A stretch of DNA of 64,000 nucleotides, taken from Prolixibacteraceae bacterium. Lineage in GTDB: Bacteria; Bacteroidota; Bacteroidia; Bacteroidales; Prolixibacteraceae. A program made the translations under genes and the position numbers. Location of the stretch: assembly GCA_019163175.1 (NCBI GenBank), contig JAFLKN010000001.1, forward strand, positions 178,516-242,515. The letters are read 5' to 3'. Of the stretch, positions 44,453 to 53,987 are shown piece by piece. Within the stretch, counting starts at the first letter, position 1. Each line of letters begins with the position of its first letter. Under the pieces are notes generated by a model. That model saw only the letters and a list, made by a program, of their open reading frames with translations, was not told the DNA's origin and made no database searches.

Positions 44453-44481
44453 AGCCTTATCAGGAAATTCCCTATAAGGCT
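44453..44481 (-). terminator. intrinsic terminator after gldN
   Basis: Minus strand: AGCCTTAT (44481-44474) pairs with ATAAGGCT (44460-44453), loop 13 nt, followed by nine U residues (44453-44445). It lies 21 nt beyond the gldN stop and before the second gldK. Confidence 0.75.
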
Positions 44482-44501
44482 CTCTTGTATGTGTTCAAAT
44501 T

Positions 44502-45356
44502 TTAGTATTCCCAAAGATTTTGCTCGTAATCAAAAATTGAACTTTCAATTCTTTTGCTTTCAAGCATAGCATCTTTGCCACTTAAATATTGACTAATGTC
44601 GCGGTTGTTATAAATATTTTCTTCTTTAACAATGTAAGAGTTGAATTTTCTTTTCAGAAAAACATCATCAAATGAAGCATTTCTTGCGGTATTTTGCGGA
44701 TTGAAAACAGCATTGGCGGCCATAAGTTCCCTTGCTTCGGGATAATAAATCCAGAAAACCTGACGACGTTGAACCGACTCCTGATTGGTGTCTCCCTCAC
44801 GGTAATATTCCTGGATTGGGCAGATTCCGATAACACGTACGTTCAGTGTTGATGTTTGTTTATCGAAATACCATTCTTCTTTAACCATGAATTGCTTAAC
44901 TTCATCTGCCCGGATTTCACCAGTAACAACTTTAGGCTTCATTTCGCCAGTATCGACGTCTCTAACCATTTGGGTGCGGGTGGTTGCTCCAAACGACTCT
45001 TTTACCTGTTCAAAAGTCATAGGAACCTTGAATTCGTCGTCGTTTTTTGCATCATAAGCAGTTATCTTCCCATTTTTTATTCCTTCAAGGAAAAGATTTA
45101 CCAAATTGAATCTTCCCTCAACATCCTTTGTTGGAAAATAAAGTGGCTGGTTCATTTTCTCACGAAGGTCGATGATACGCCAAACCTTTTTGCTCATCAT
45201 CACATCAGCTTCTCTGATAAAAGGCAGCGAAGTTGGCTTTCGGTTAGTAAGATCAGTGCGTTTATAAGCACCATCAATAATCTGAGCTTTTGTTTCTTGT
45301 TTGATTGCTACAACCAAAAGAGCTATAACTCCTAAGAATACGAATATTTTTTTCAT
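44502..45356 (-). CDS. gldN: T9SS protein GldN/PorN
   Basis: Periplasmic partner of GldK in the T9SS ring, 284 residues. A signal peptide (MKKIFVFLGVIALLVVAIKQETKAQ) is present. Family blocks are the N-terminal ADVMMSKKVWRIIDLREKMNQPLYFP and VKEEWYFDKQTSTLNVRVIGICPIQEYY. The C-terminal DDVFLKRKFNSYIVKEENIYNNRDISQYLSGKDAMLESKRI is also conserved. It starts 2 nt after gldM and is the last gene of the operon before the terminator. Confidence 0.95.
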   Translation of the reverse strand: MKKIFVFLGVIALLVVAIKQETKAQIIDGAYKRTDLTNRKPTSLPFIREADVMMSKKVWRIIDLREKMNQPLYFPTKDVEGRFNLVNLFLEGIKNGKITAYDAKNDDEFKVPMTFEQVKESFGATTRTQMVRDVDTGEMKPKVVTGEIRADEVKQFMVKEEWYFDKQTSTLNVRVIGICPIQEYYREGDTNQESVQRRQVFWIYYPEARELMAANAVFNPQNTARNASFDDVFLKRKFNSYIVKEENIYNNRDISQYLSGKDAMLESKRIESSIFDYEQNLWEY

Positions 45357-45358
45357 GA

Positions 45359-46978
45359 CTATTTGATTTTAAAACTGATTGGTGCTAACGGTCGTGATGG
45401 CTGTCCATCATCTCCTTTTGCCATTATTTGATCAATATAAATTAAACTACCGGGTGTTAATTTGCTAAAGAACCCTTTTTGTTCATCAGTGAATTTATTT
45501 GATTTCGAAGAAGTGGTTTTTACATAGGTTCCACTAAAGGAAATATCAAATTGTGTTATTTTGAATTTCAAATCAAAATCGAAATCTTTTAGTTCGGCAA
45601 AAATTCCATCTTCGGCTTGCAAATCTTCTTTTCTAAGAGTACCTCCATTTTGGCCGCCAATAGTGGCAAGTGGTGGTGGTACTTCTTTTACCCTAAATGG
45701 CATCGAGCCCATCAAACGTTTTTCTGTGGTTCCATTCATCTTTGCATAAACAGTAATAGTCGTATTTTTCCCTAATCCATCTATTTTGGCAGGAACAGCT
45801 GTCCAATCTGTTCCATTCTTTATAATACGACCATTAGAGAATGTTACTTCAAGAGATTCAGATGCAACTCCGGGTACAGAAACACTAATTGGATTGTCAA
45901 TACCCAAATAAAGAACATTCATTTTGGTTGGCGAAATGGTGGCAGTTGGACGGCCTACCTGGTATTCACCTTGAAAGTCATAAGGAATATAATTACCCTC
46001 AGGGTTTTTATACCTAATGGTTCCTTTCCAAGGAAAGGTTCCAACCTTGGTTGCGGGTACTTTATAAATACCTTTACCATTCTTCATTGTTAGTTTAGTG
46101 CCCCCAACTAAAATTTCAGGCTGCTGAGTAGTATCTTCAGCAGTAAGGAAAACTTCAGCTTCAAATTCATCTCCTTCAAGCACATAGGTTGATTTGGCAA
46201 TAACGGCAGCTCCAAGTCGGTTAAACTTAAAGGATGCTGCATCAATCTGGCCATACAAAGTAGAAATTACATTGGTTTCGGCATTTTGAATATCAATCTG
46301 AATTTTCGACAATAAAGTGATTACAGCGATAAGTGGTTTTCCCTCAAAATGTTCAATTTCCCAAGTTTTTTTTTCTCCTCCTTCTTTCAGGCTAACGCGA
46401 GGATCTGAAGTATCCAGTTGTTTGATAATATTTTCACGCAATGTTGAACCTTCTTCAAGATAAGCTGCCAGAAAATCACGATAAATTCCAATGTTAGTTC
46501 TCAATTCAGTGGCTTTTTTCTGTGTAATCATTATTTCTGAAGGAGTATTTAGATCGTCTTCTCTCTTAATCAATAATGTATCACCCTTACTATTAGTTGT
46601 AGTAGGATCTCCTGGATCAAGAATGAATCCCGCTTCAGCATCTTTTAGCGGAAATCCACCACAGCCCAAAACTAACTGTTCTTTCAAATCTTTGATTTTG
46701 ATAATTAAATCAGCTGTTTTTATCCTGACCTGATCGGCTTTATCCTTCCATTCTTTTACTTTGGTTGGATTTTGCATATATGCGGCGTCAAAAGATCCGT
46801 AGATCTGATCATTTTTGCGATTTACATTATTCAGCGTCTGGGTTAAACTGGCGTCAACAACTCGAAAAGATTCAAGAACTTCGACGGACACATTTAATGC
46901 TAACAAAGCTGTCAGCACCAGGTACATCATATTGATCATTTTTTGCCTCGGGGTTTCCGGGCAATTTTTAGTCCCCAT
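45359..46978 (-). CDS. gldM: T9SS motor protein GldM/PorM
   Basis: Inner-membrane protein that with GldL forms the proton-driven motor and reaches across the periplasm to the GldK/GldN ring. The 539-residue protein starts with the family signature PRQKMINMMYLVLTALLALNVSVEVLESF, which is the single membrane helix. The remainder is the chain of periplasmic domains: a helical D1 (about 60-220) and beta-rich D2-D4. It lies 18 nt after gldL and 2 nt before gldN. Confidence 0.96.
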   Translation of the reverse strand: MGTKNCPETPRQKMINMMYLVLTALLALNVSVEVLESFRVVDASLTQTLNNVNRKNDQIYGSFDAAYMQNPTKVKEWKDKADQVRIKTADLIIKIKDLKEQLVLGCGGFPLKDAEAGFILDPGDPTTTNSKGDTLLIKREDDLNTPSEIMITQKKATELRTNIGIYRDFLAAYLEEGSTLRENIIKQLDTSDPRVSLKEGGEKKTWEIEHFEGKPLIAVITLLSKIQIDIQNAETNVISTLYGQIDAASFKFNRLGAAVIAKSTYVLEGDEFEAEVFLTAEDTTQQPEILVGGTKLTMKNGKGIYKVPATKVGTFPWKGTIRYKNPEGNYIPYDFQGEYQVGRPTATISPTKMNVLYLGIDNPISVSVPGVASESLEVTFSNGRIIKNGTDWTAVPAKIDGLGKNTTITVYAKMNGTTEKRLMGSMPFRVKEVPPPLATIGGQNGGTLRKEDLQAEDGIFAELKDFDFDLKFKITQFDISFSGTYVKTTSSKSNKFTDEQKGFFSKLTPGSLIYIDQIMAKGDDGQPSRPLAPISFKIK

Positions 46979-46996
46979 AGTCTTAGCCCTGTTTAA

Positions 46997-47974
46997 TTAC
47001 TTCTTTTTATAATTCATGGCACCCAGCATATTCCCATAAATTGAATTGAGTGAATCCAGATTCGAATTTAATTTTTCGGCATTCTCCTTGTATTTCTTCA
47101 TTTCCTGAACCGATGAGGCAATAATCTGGTTCATCTGATTAAAATCTTCGAAGAATTTTGCTGATGCTTGAACTTGTTCGCTCGTACCTTTCAAGTGTTT
47201 TTCATAAGTACCGCTAAGCGATTCAATATTTTTATTTAGCTTTTGTAAGTTCTCTCCATAACTGGAAGAGTTAACATCTAAATCTTTAAATCCTTTTTCA
47301 ATTGAGCCAGAAAGCTTCTGGTACGATTCAACCAGTTTGCTTCCCGATTCGTCAATCTGTTTGGTGAATTTCAAACTTGATTCGTTAAGCTTTGATAGCA
47401 TCCCATTACCCGTTTCAGAAATCTGTTGGGCGGTTGTACTATACGTATTCACAAGTTCGCCTAGTGAGTTGTTTAATGAATTGTTTGCCTGAGCATTTGT
47501 TTCTGAAAATGCTATCATTGATTCTGATGCCGAATTCAGATTTCTTACATAAACATCAGTGGCTAAAGTTGCCGCTGAAATATCGCTTATTCCTGAGGCT
47601 GTATTCGAAAGATCAATAAGACTTTTACCTATTTTTGACAGCAACTCTGGAGTAATATTTGTGCTGCCCAAAATCGAGTCAAAACTGTTTTTCAGACTGG
47701 CCTGAATATCTTCGGTAGGCTCAACTAATTCGTAATCGTCTTGAAGCTCAGGGTAAACTTTAGTCCAATCGGGTTGCTCCATTGGTGGTTCAAAGGCTGA
47801 TATGAAGAAAATAAAGGCTTCAGTCATCAAACCAACGACCAACATCGGACCGGAATAGTTCCAATGCTGTAATTTAAATAGCGCCCCGATGAGTACAACT
47901 GCTGCTCCCCATCCATACACATAACCCATGAGTACTTTCCACCTCTTAGATTTAAGTATTTCGCCAATATTCAT
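46997..47974 (-). CDS. gldL: T9SS motor protein GldL/PorL
   Basis: Inner-membrane stator-like protein of the T9SS/gliding motor. Two membrane helices near the N-terminus (KVLMGYVYGWGAAVVLIGALF and GPMLVVGLMTEAFIFFISAFEPP) hold the conserved Glu of TEAFIFF expected to conduct protons. The remaining 240 residues are a long, largely helical cytoplasmic tail rich in Ser, Asn and Lys. At 325 residues this is longer than Flavobacterium GldL, about 215. It sits in the operon between gldK and gldM. Confidence 0.95.
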   Translation of the reverse strand: MNIGEILKSKRWKVLMGYVYGWGAAVVLIGALFKLQHWNYSGPMLVVGLMTEAFIFFISAFEPPMEQPDWTKVYPELQDDYELVEPTEDIQASLKNSFDSILGSTNITPELLSKIGKSLIDLSNTASGISDISAATLATDVYVRNLNSASESMIAFSETNAQANNSLNNSLGELVNTYSTTAQQISETGNGMLSKLNESSLKFTKQIDESGSKLVESYQKLSGSIEKGFKDLDVNSSSYGENLQKLNKNIESLSGTYEKHLKGTSEQVQASAKFFEDFNQMNQIIASSVQEMKKYKENAEKLNSNLDSLNSIYGNMLGAMNYKKK

Positions 47975-47998
47975 GTGATCAAAAATTAAATTGGGTAA

Positions 47999-49336
47999 TT
48001 AAAATTCGTTTCCAAAAGAAGCCCGAACACATCGGAATCCAATGTATGATTTTGTAGTATCCTGATATTCAAAACTTCGGGTTGAGACTTGCAGAAATGC
48101 AGAAATATCTTTCCAAGACCCCCCACGAATTACTTTTCTCTTCATTGCCGGGGCATCTTCAGGTTTTGCGTTGTAAATGAAATCTGGATTGAAATCATTG
48201 ATATACTGATATGCTGATTCATCGTAAGCGCTGGTAGTCCATTCTGCAACATTACCAGACATGTCATATAATCCAAAATCATTAGGATCGTAACTGCCAA
48301 CTTTCATAGTCGCCATACCTCCATCTTCAACATAGTTGCCTCTTAGCGGCTTGAAATTGGCCATAAAGATACCATCCTGCTGGCGAGTGTAATATCCGCC
48401 CCATGGATACATGGATAGCTGACGATCGCCGCGAGCTGCATACTCCCATTCAAATTCGGTCGGCAGACGATAGTCTTGTAGTGTAGCTTCTTTACGGCTA
48501 GCAAGGAAGTCGTTATGAAGTTTAGTTCTCCAATGGCAGAATGCTTTGGCCTGTCCCCAAGTAACTCCAACAACAGGATAGTCGTCAAATCCAGGATGCC
48601 AGAAATATCTTGTAGCCCAAGGTTCATTGTATGAAAAAGTAAAATCTCTGATCCAACACAATGTGTCGGGATAAATGTTTCGTTGATCGCTGAAAATAAA
48701 AGAAGAACGATTTTCTACAGCCTTTTCCTGACCTTTGGTATCTGTTACTGTTCCGCTGTAACTTTGTGTTTCGTAGTTGTACATATTCACACGGCGCGCT
48801 GCCTGTTTCAGGTCAATCCAGTGATATTCATAAAACAATTTGCGTGCATCTATTTCTTTCTTTTTAAAAAAGCGTTCGTTATCCGGAATAAACATTGGTT
48901 CTAAAGCCTCAGTGTAATCAGGATTGTCCCACTCGAGTTTTTCCTCCCAATTGATTCGGGGTGGGTCGACTGGATTTCCTCTTCGATCTTCGCTAGTCAT
49001 GAACTCAGGAAATTGTTCGGAGAGGATTGTTCTTGCTATTGAATCTCTTACCCAATATACAAATTGGCGATATTCATTATTCGTAATTTCGGTATCATCC
49101 ATCCAAAACGCATCGACTGAAACTGTTTTTGATGGTGTGCTTGAGGATGTAATGTCTTGATCATTTGGTCCAAGATTGAAAGACCCACGATGAACAAATT
49201 GCATTCCGTATGGAGTTGGCTCAAACCACTTTCCTCTTCCCGTGACCCCTGTGAGTTCACCATTGCCAGATTTGTTACAACTTGTGAGCGTAACAACGGC
49301 CAAAAGAACTAACCCAATAGAAAAATGTTTTTTCAT
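47999..49336 (-). CDS. gldK: T9SS lipoprotein GldK/PorK
   Basis: Outer-membrane lipoprotein of the T9SS ring, 445 residues from ATG 49336; the longer frame to 49360 spoils the signal peptide. Signal MKKHFSIGLVLLAVVTLTSC ends at Cys20. The SUMF1-type domain covers about 45-440, with WMDDTEITNNEYRQFVYW, DYRLPTEFEWEYAARG, GLYDMSGNVAEWT and KRKVIRGGSWKDIS. It follows porP after 32 nt and leads into gldL, the conserved porPKLMN order. A second copy lies at 43028-44371. Confidence 0.95.
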   Translation of the reverse strand: MKKHFSIGLVLLAVVTLTSCNKSGNGELTGVTGRGKWFEPTPYGMQFVHRGSFNLGPNDQDITSSSTPSKTVSVDAFWMDDTEITNNEYRQFVYWVRDSIARTILSEQFPEFMTSEDRRGNPVDPPRINWEEKLEWDNPDYTEALEPMFIPDNERFFKKKEIDARKLFYEYHWIDLKQAARRVNMYNYETQSYSGTVTDTKGQEKAVENRSSFIFSDQRNIYPDTLCWIRDFTFSYNEPWATRYFWHPGFDDYPVVGVTWGQAKAFCHWRTKLHNDFLASRKEATLQDYRLPTEFEWEYAARGDRQLSMYPWGGYYTRQQDGIFMANFKPLRGNYVEDGGMATMKVGSYDPNDFGLYDMSGNVAEWTTSAYDESAYQYINDFNPDFIYNAKPEDAPAMKRKVIRGGSWKDISAFLQVSTRSFEYQDTTKSYIGFRCVRASFGNEF

Positions 49337-49368
49337 AGTACAGCTATATGTTGCTTCCAATAATATCT

Positions 49369-50310
49369 TTATAAATATCTTACGCTTTTATATTTTTTAT
49401 TTCTATTCTTGCCCAGATCCATGCTGTAACTCAGGTAGATTTCATGAGAGCCACCTCCATATGCAGCTAAAGCTGATGTCATTAAATCGTAGGCATAACC
49501 TATTTTCAATCCATTGTTCATTTCAAGACCTATAAGAACACAAACTGCATCATTAATCCTATAATTCAAGCCTGCTGAAAACCGTTTTTTATATACCAGA
49601 TCAACTGCGAAATCTGCCTGGTAAGCCACCATGTCAGTTTTAAAATAAACTGAAGGATGCAATTCGAATAACGGATCGGACATCGTGATATTGTATCCAC
49701 CTGACACATAATAATGCCGGGCTAAAAAAGTACGCGCCGTTGCACCCATTAAAATTGAGGCCTGGTTAATATGCGTTACCGATGCTCCGAAAAAATAATT
49801 GTTCGATTTTAAGTACAACCCAAAACCAAGATCAAATGCCAACTGACTTGCTTCTCCTTGCGGAATTCCAGGCTCATCAATTGTACCATGAACATCGCTT
49901 TCGGGAATATACCAATCTCCATTTATAGAAATATTGTAAAACCCTAAGCTTGGACCTATGCCTAAATCCCCAAATTTTGTTTTAGTGCGGTAGGCATAAT
50001 CAAAACTGACAGAAATATTCTTTTGAAATCCCAATTCATCACTTACGATATTGAGCCCAATTCCATCATTTGATCCTAATAATTTGCTTGCTGCACCTGC
50101 ACTAAATACCAATGTTCTTGGTGATCCTTTGACACCATCCCATTGGTAACGGTTTAATATTATGCCAGTTATTAACCCATCATTTCCAGCGTATCCAGGA
50201 TTTACAGTTAACTGTGTTAATCTGTTAAAACTGAACTGCGGATCTTGTTGGGCAATTGCGGCTAAGTTAGCTATTATATATAAAAATAAAAAGCAAAATA
50301 TTTTTTTCAT
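49369..50310 (-). CDS. porP: PorP/SprF-family T9SS outer membrane protein
   Basis: Predicted outer-membrane beta barrel of 313 residues. Signal peptide MKKIFCFLFLYIIANLAAIAQ, then QDPQFSFNRLTQLTVNPGYAGNDGLI, the family N-terminus. ILNRYQWDGVKGSPRTLVFSAGA and IGLNIVSDELGFQKNISVSFDYAYR are typical. PorP/SprF proteins anchor T9SS ring components or cargo adhesins at the surface. It is first in the porP-gldKLMN operon. A 113-nt gap separates it from the arginase-like gene; no perfect promoter was found there. Confidence 0.93.
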   Translation of the reverse strand: MKKIFCFLFLYIIANLAAIAQQDPQFSFNRLTQLTVNPGYAGNDGLITGIILNRYQWDGVKGSPRTLVFSAGAASKLLGSNDGIGLNIVSDELGFQKNISVSFDYAYRTKTKFGDLGIGPSLGFYNISINGDWYIPESDVHGTIDEPGIPQGEASQLAFDLGFGLYLKSNNYFFGASVTHINQASILMGATARTFLARHYYVSGGYNITMSDPLFELHPSVYFKTDMVAYQADFAVDLVYKKRFSAGLNYRINDAVCVLIGLEMNNGLKIGYAYDLMTSALAAYGGGSHEIYLSYSMDLGKNRNKKYKSVRYL

Positions 50311-50423
50311 AAAAGCACTGTTGCTACATGACTTCGCCCAAATATTAAGCAGTAAATTAATGAAAAATTGTTTACTGCACCAAACAAGCGAAAACCAATA
50401 AAGTGAAAGAACGCAGTTTTACA

Positions 50424-51587
50424 TCATTTATTTTGTCTTTTATGCATTTTGCGTATGTTTTTCCACCATCTGTCAGGAATATCTCCATGCGAAGCATTCT
50501 TATAATCTTCTTCTTCGCAAGGAATTATGTAAATATCATTTTTTCTGTTTTCAAAATCAGAAATTTCCATCCACCACCGCCCTGTAATCCGGCTCTGAAA
50601 AAATACCAATGTCATGCTAATATTTGACATGTCAACCATGAACTGATTAAAATCTTCTGAATCTTCTGAGGGATCTTCTGGTTTACGATTAAAGAATCCA
50701 TCCAGAAAGTGCCAGACAATTTGTGCCATCAGGTTTGATGAATTCGTTGAAGGATCATTTTCTGGCACAAGATTAAAAAAACCAGCAAGTTTTAATTCAT
50801 CGCTTGATCCGGCGTATCTGGCTATCTGACAGGCTTCCTCAGAGTATAACCCATTTGGCGACTGCATGGATTGACCGGTTGCATCTAAATAACGCAAAGC
50901 ATTCATGTCAAAACTAAAAACATGGGCATTTCGCACAATTGGTTCAACAGCAGTGAGATTATATCTAATCTGACCGAGCCTTTTTACATCCCAGTGAAGA
51001 TTATTGTATAAATCAACATCAGTAGCATCTATGAAATAATTCTGGTAAGCAAGTGCAGTGTAAGAATAAAGATTCTTTTGCTTCTCGAAGATCAGGTTCA
51101 GGTAATTTTCAGAATTAATGGTTTTTATTCCTTTTTTGAAATCAAATTTAGGATCAACTGTTACCATATTGAAAAGACGACCCTCGAAAGCCTTGGTCAT
51201 TCCAAAGGTCAGATCCTGACTCCCTCCCAAGATAATTAAAGTTTGTTGGTTTCCCAGGATGTATTCGCAAATGTCGCGTAGGGCAAAATAGGAGTCATTT
51301 GCTGTATGCCCAAGTTTGAGATTTCCTAAATCAAGAATTTTAAAGCGCGGGCCGATTCGATTTAAATTATAAAGATGCTTCCTTATTTCATCAGGAGCCT
51401 TTCCTGAGCCAGGTAAATTGGCATTTCGATCTTCTTTAACCCCAATAATAATGAGGTCTGCCTTATCCAGATTAAGTTTCTCCTGATTTTTTTGCAATAG
51501 TGTGCCTAAGGTGTGCTTTTTATTGGCCCAGTCGGCACATTCAAACATTTCAAAATCAACAGGATCAAAATAATGTAACAAATCCAT
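50424..51587 (-). CDS. arginase/formimidoylglutamase-fold protein, probable pseudoenzyme
   Basis: Ureohydrolase-fold protein of 387 residues (ATG 51587). The family metal motifs are altered: GGDH/GGGH becomes GGSQD (121-125), DAHxD becomes DPKFD (145-149), and SFDxDxxDP becomes SFDMNALRY (225-233). Thus the two ligand histidines and several aspartates are missing, so hydrolysis of arginine or formiminoglutamate is unlikely. The rest of the fold is kept, for example ADLIIIGVKEDRNANLPGSGKAPDEIRKHLY. It lies between topA and the porP-gld operon on the same strand. A structural or regulatory role near the T9SS is inference. Confidence 0.82.
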   Translation of the reverse strand: MDLLHYFDPVDFEMFECADWANKKHTLGTLLQKNQEKLNLDKADLIIIGVKEDRNANLPGSGKAPDEIRKHLYNLNRIGPRFKILDLGNLKLGHTANDSYFALRDICEYILGNQQTLIILGGSQDLTFGMTKAFEGRLFNMVTVDPKFDFKKGIKTINSENYLNLIFEKQKNLYSYTALAYQNYFIDATDVDLYNNLHWDVKRLGQIRYNLTAVEPIVRNAHVFSFDMNALRYLDATGQSMQSPNGLYSEEACQIARYAGSSDELKLAGFFNLVPENDPSTNSSNLMAQIVWHFLDGFFNRKPEDPSEDSEDFNQFMVDMSNISMTLVFFQSRITGRWWMEISDFENRKNDIYIIPCEEEDYKNASHGDIPDRWWKNIRKMHKRQNK

Positions 51588-51662
51588 TCTCAGTTTTTTA
51601 TCAGAAGTTGAAAATACATTATTAAAACAAAAGGGCAAACAAAAATAGAACCTCCTGAAAAA

Positions 51663-53987
51663 TTATTTTTTCCTTGATTTTTTTTGCGTTGGCTCTTTTT
51701 CTATCAGCTTCAAACAATCATCCAAAGTAAGTTTTGTCGCGTCGGTACTTTTGGGGATTTTGTAATTGTTCTTTTTGAAGGATATATAAGGGCCCCACCT
51801 TCCGTTCAGGAGTTTTACTTCTGTATTTTCTTCAAATATTTTAATTACTGCATTTAAATCTTTCTCTCTTTTTGATTCGATGAGTAGAATTGCACGTTCT
51901 AAATCAATCGAGTAGGGGTCGTCAACATTTTTTTCGAGTGAAATAAATTTGCTGTCGTGTCTGACATAGGGGCCGAAACGGCCAATAGCTACAGTAACAG
52001 ATTTACCTTCAAAATCTCCCAGATTGCGAGGTAGTTTAAATAATTCCATTGCCTCTTCAATCGTTATTGTTTCAAGATGCTGACCTGCACGAAGCGAGGC
52101 AAATTGTGGTTTTTCACCTTCCTCAGTAGCTTCGCCCAATTGTGCTAACGGGCCAAAACGTCCGATTTTTACAGATAATTCTTTCCCTGAAACCGGATCA
52201 ATACCCAGAACCCGAACACCGTTTGTACGTTCGGCATCATTTAATGCACTTTCAACTTTGGAGTGAAACGGATCGTAGAAACTCCTGATCATATCGTTCC
52301 AAACGAGCTCGCCTTCAGCAATTTCATCAAATTCTTTTTCAACCTTAGCGGTAAAGTTGTAATCCATAATCAGATCAAAATATCTGATCAGGAAATCAGT
52401 TACAACCATTCCTATGTCAGTTGGGAATAGTTTCGATTTTTCAGCACCCGTTTGTTCTTTCTTTATTTTCTCTGAAATTTTTTGACCAGAAAGAACCAGA
52501 TCTGTGAATTCGCGTTCAGTGCCTTCCCGGTCTTCTTTAACCACATAACCTCGATTTTGTACAGTTGTGATAATCGGGGCATAGGTTGATGGCCGTCCAA
52601 TTCCTTGTTCTTCAAGCTTCTTTACCAGACTAGCTTCGGTATAGCGTGGTGGTTTTTGCGAGAATCGTTCGGTTGCCTGAATTTTATCCCAAAGCAAAAT
52701 TTGTTTTACAGTTAAAGCTGGCAATAATCCTTTTTGTCCGCCATTCTGCTCTTCATCGTCATCCGATTCGATGTAAACTCTGAGGAAACCATCAAAAATA
52801 AGAACCTCGCCGGTAGCAATAAACTTTTCGGTGCCGTTTGAAATGTCAATAGTAACCGTTGTCTTTTCAAGCTCGGCATCGCTCATCTGAGAAGCAATTG
52901 TGCGTTTCCAGATTAAATCGTATAACTTTTTCTCTTGATTTGTTCCTGAAATTTCTTCCTGATCGAGATACGCAGGACGAATGGCCTCATGTGCTTCCTG
53001 AGCACCTTTGGCTTTGGTTTTATATTGGCGAACCTGATGATATTTTTCACCTAAAGTACTAACGATCTTTTGTTTTGCAGCATTAATCGCCAAGCCAGAA
53101 AGACTTACCGAATCGGTACGCATGTAAGTAATCTTTCCTGATTCGTATAGTTTTTGAGCAATGCTCATGGTTTGACTGACCGAATACCCAAGTTTACGAC
53201 TTGCTTCTTGTTGAAGGGTTGAGGTAATAAACGGAGGAGCTGGAGACCGTCGTCCAGGTTTCTTAACAACATCGCTAATTTGAAATTCAGAACTTTTACA
53301 TTTTTCAAGAAAAGCATATGCCTCATTACGGGTATCAAACCGGCGATTTAACTCTGCTTTAAGTTCAACTATTTTTCCATCTTTTTCAGGAACAAGAAAA
53401 CTTGCAGCTACACGAAATGCCGAAGTTGAAGTAAAGTTGATGATTTCGCGTTCTCTTTCCACAATCATTCTCACCGCTACCGACTGAACCCGTCCGGCGG
53501 AAAGAGATGGTTTAACTTTCTTCCATAATACAGGCGAAACTTCGAAGCCTACAATGCGGTCGAGTACTCGGCGCGCCTGTTGTGCATTTACTAAATTAAT
53601 ATCTAAAGGGCGTGGATTTTGAACAGCCCTAAGAATTGCATCCTTTGTAATTTCGTGAAAAACAATTCGCTTGGTTTTTTTTGGATCCAGACCAAGTGTT
53701 TCCATTAAATGCCATGAAATGGCTTCCCCCTCGCGGTCCTCGTCGGAAGCGAGCCAAATCGTATTCGATTCTTTTGCTAATTTCTTCAGTTCAGTAACTA
53801 ATTTCTTTTTGTCGGCAGAAATTTCGTATTTGGGTGTAAAATTATTCTGAATGTCAATTCCAAAATCTTTTTTCTCGAGATCCCTGATGTGCCCCATGCT
53901 AGAGGTTACAAAAAAGTCTTTTCCCAAAAATTTTTCAATCGTTTTTGCTTTAGCAGGTGACTCAACAATAACAAGATTTTCGTGCAT
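51663..53987 (-). CDS. topA: DNA topoisomerase I
   Basis: Type IA topoisomerase relaxing negative supercoils. The 774-residue protein starts at ATG 53987 with ENLVIVESPAKAKTIEKFLG, the TOPRIM start. TOPRIM acidic residues are in WLASDEDREGEAISWH. The catalytic Tyr is in GKITYMRTDSVSLS. C-terminal topoisomerase repeats differ from E. coli zinc fingers: they are cysteine-free units such as SVKIGRFGPLAQLG, TVAIGRFGPYVRH and NGRWGPYISFKKNNYKIPK. The frame extends to 54029 but without family support. It lies 75 nt upstream of the arginase-like gene. Confidence 0.96.
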   Translation of the reverse strand: MHENLVIVESPAKAKTIEKFLGKDFFVTSSMGHIRDLEKKDFGIDIQNNFTPKYEISADKKKLVTELKKLAKESNTIWLASDEDREGEAISWHLMETLGLDPKKTKRIVFHEITKDAILRAVQNPRPLDINLVNAQQARRVLDRIVGFEVSPVLWKKVKPSLSAGRVQSVAVRMIVEREREIINFTSTSAFRVAASFLVPEKDGKIVELKAELNRRFDTRNEAYAFLEKCKSSEFQISDVVKKPGRRSPAPPFITSTLQQEASRKLGYSVSQTMSIAQKLYESGKITYMRTDSVSLSGLAINAAKQKIVSTLGEKYHQVRQYKTKAKGAQEAHEAIRPAYLDQEEISGTNQEKKLYDLIWKRTIASQMSDAELEKTTVTIDISNGTEKFIATGEVLIFDGFLRVYIESDDDEEQNGGQKGLLPALTVKQILLWDKIQATERFSQKPPRYTEASLVKKLEEQGIGRPSTYAPIITTVQNRGYVVKEDREGTEREFTDLVLSGQKISEKIKKEQTGAEKSKLFPTDIGMVVTDFLIRYFDLIMDYNFTAKVEKEFDEIAEGELVWNDMIRSFYDPFHSKVESALNDAERTNGVRVLGIDPVSGKELSVKIGRFGPLAQLGEATEEGEKPQFASLRAGQHLETITIEEAMELFKLPRNLGDFEGKSVTVAIGRFGPYVRHDSKFISLEKNVDDPYSIDLERAILLIESKREKDLNAVIKIFEENTEVKLLNGRWGPYISFKKNNYKIPKSTDATKLTLDDCLKLIEKEPTQKKSRKK

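Noticed and set aside
43028..49336. Formylglycine-generating (sulfatase-activating) enzymes
   Set aside because: The SUMF1 fold is present, but the lipoprotein signal, operon context with gldLMN and family motifs identify GldK.
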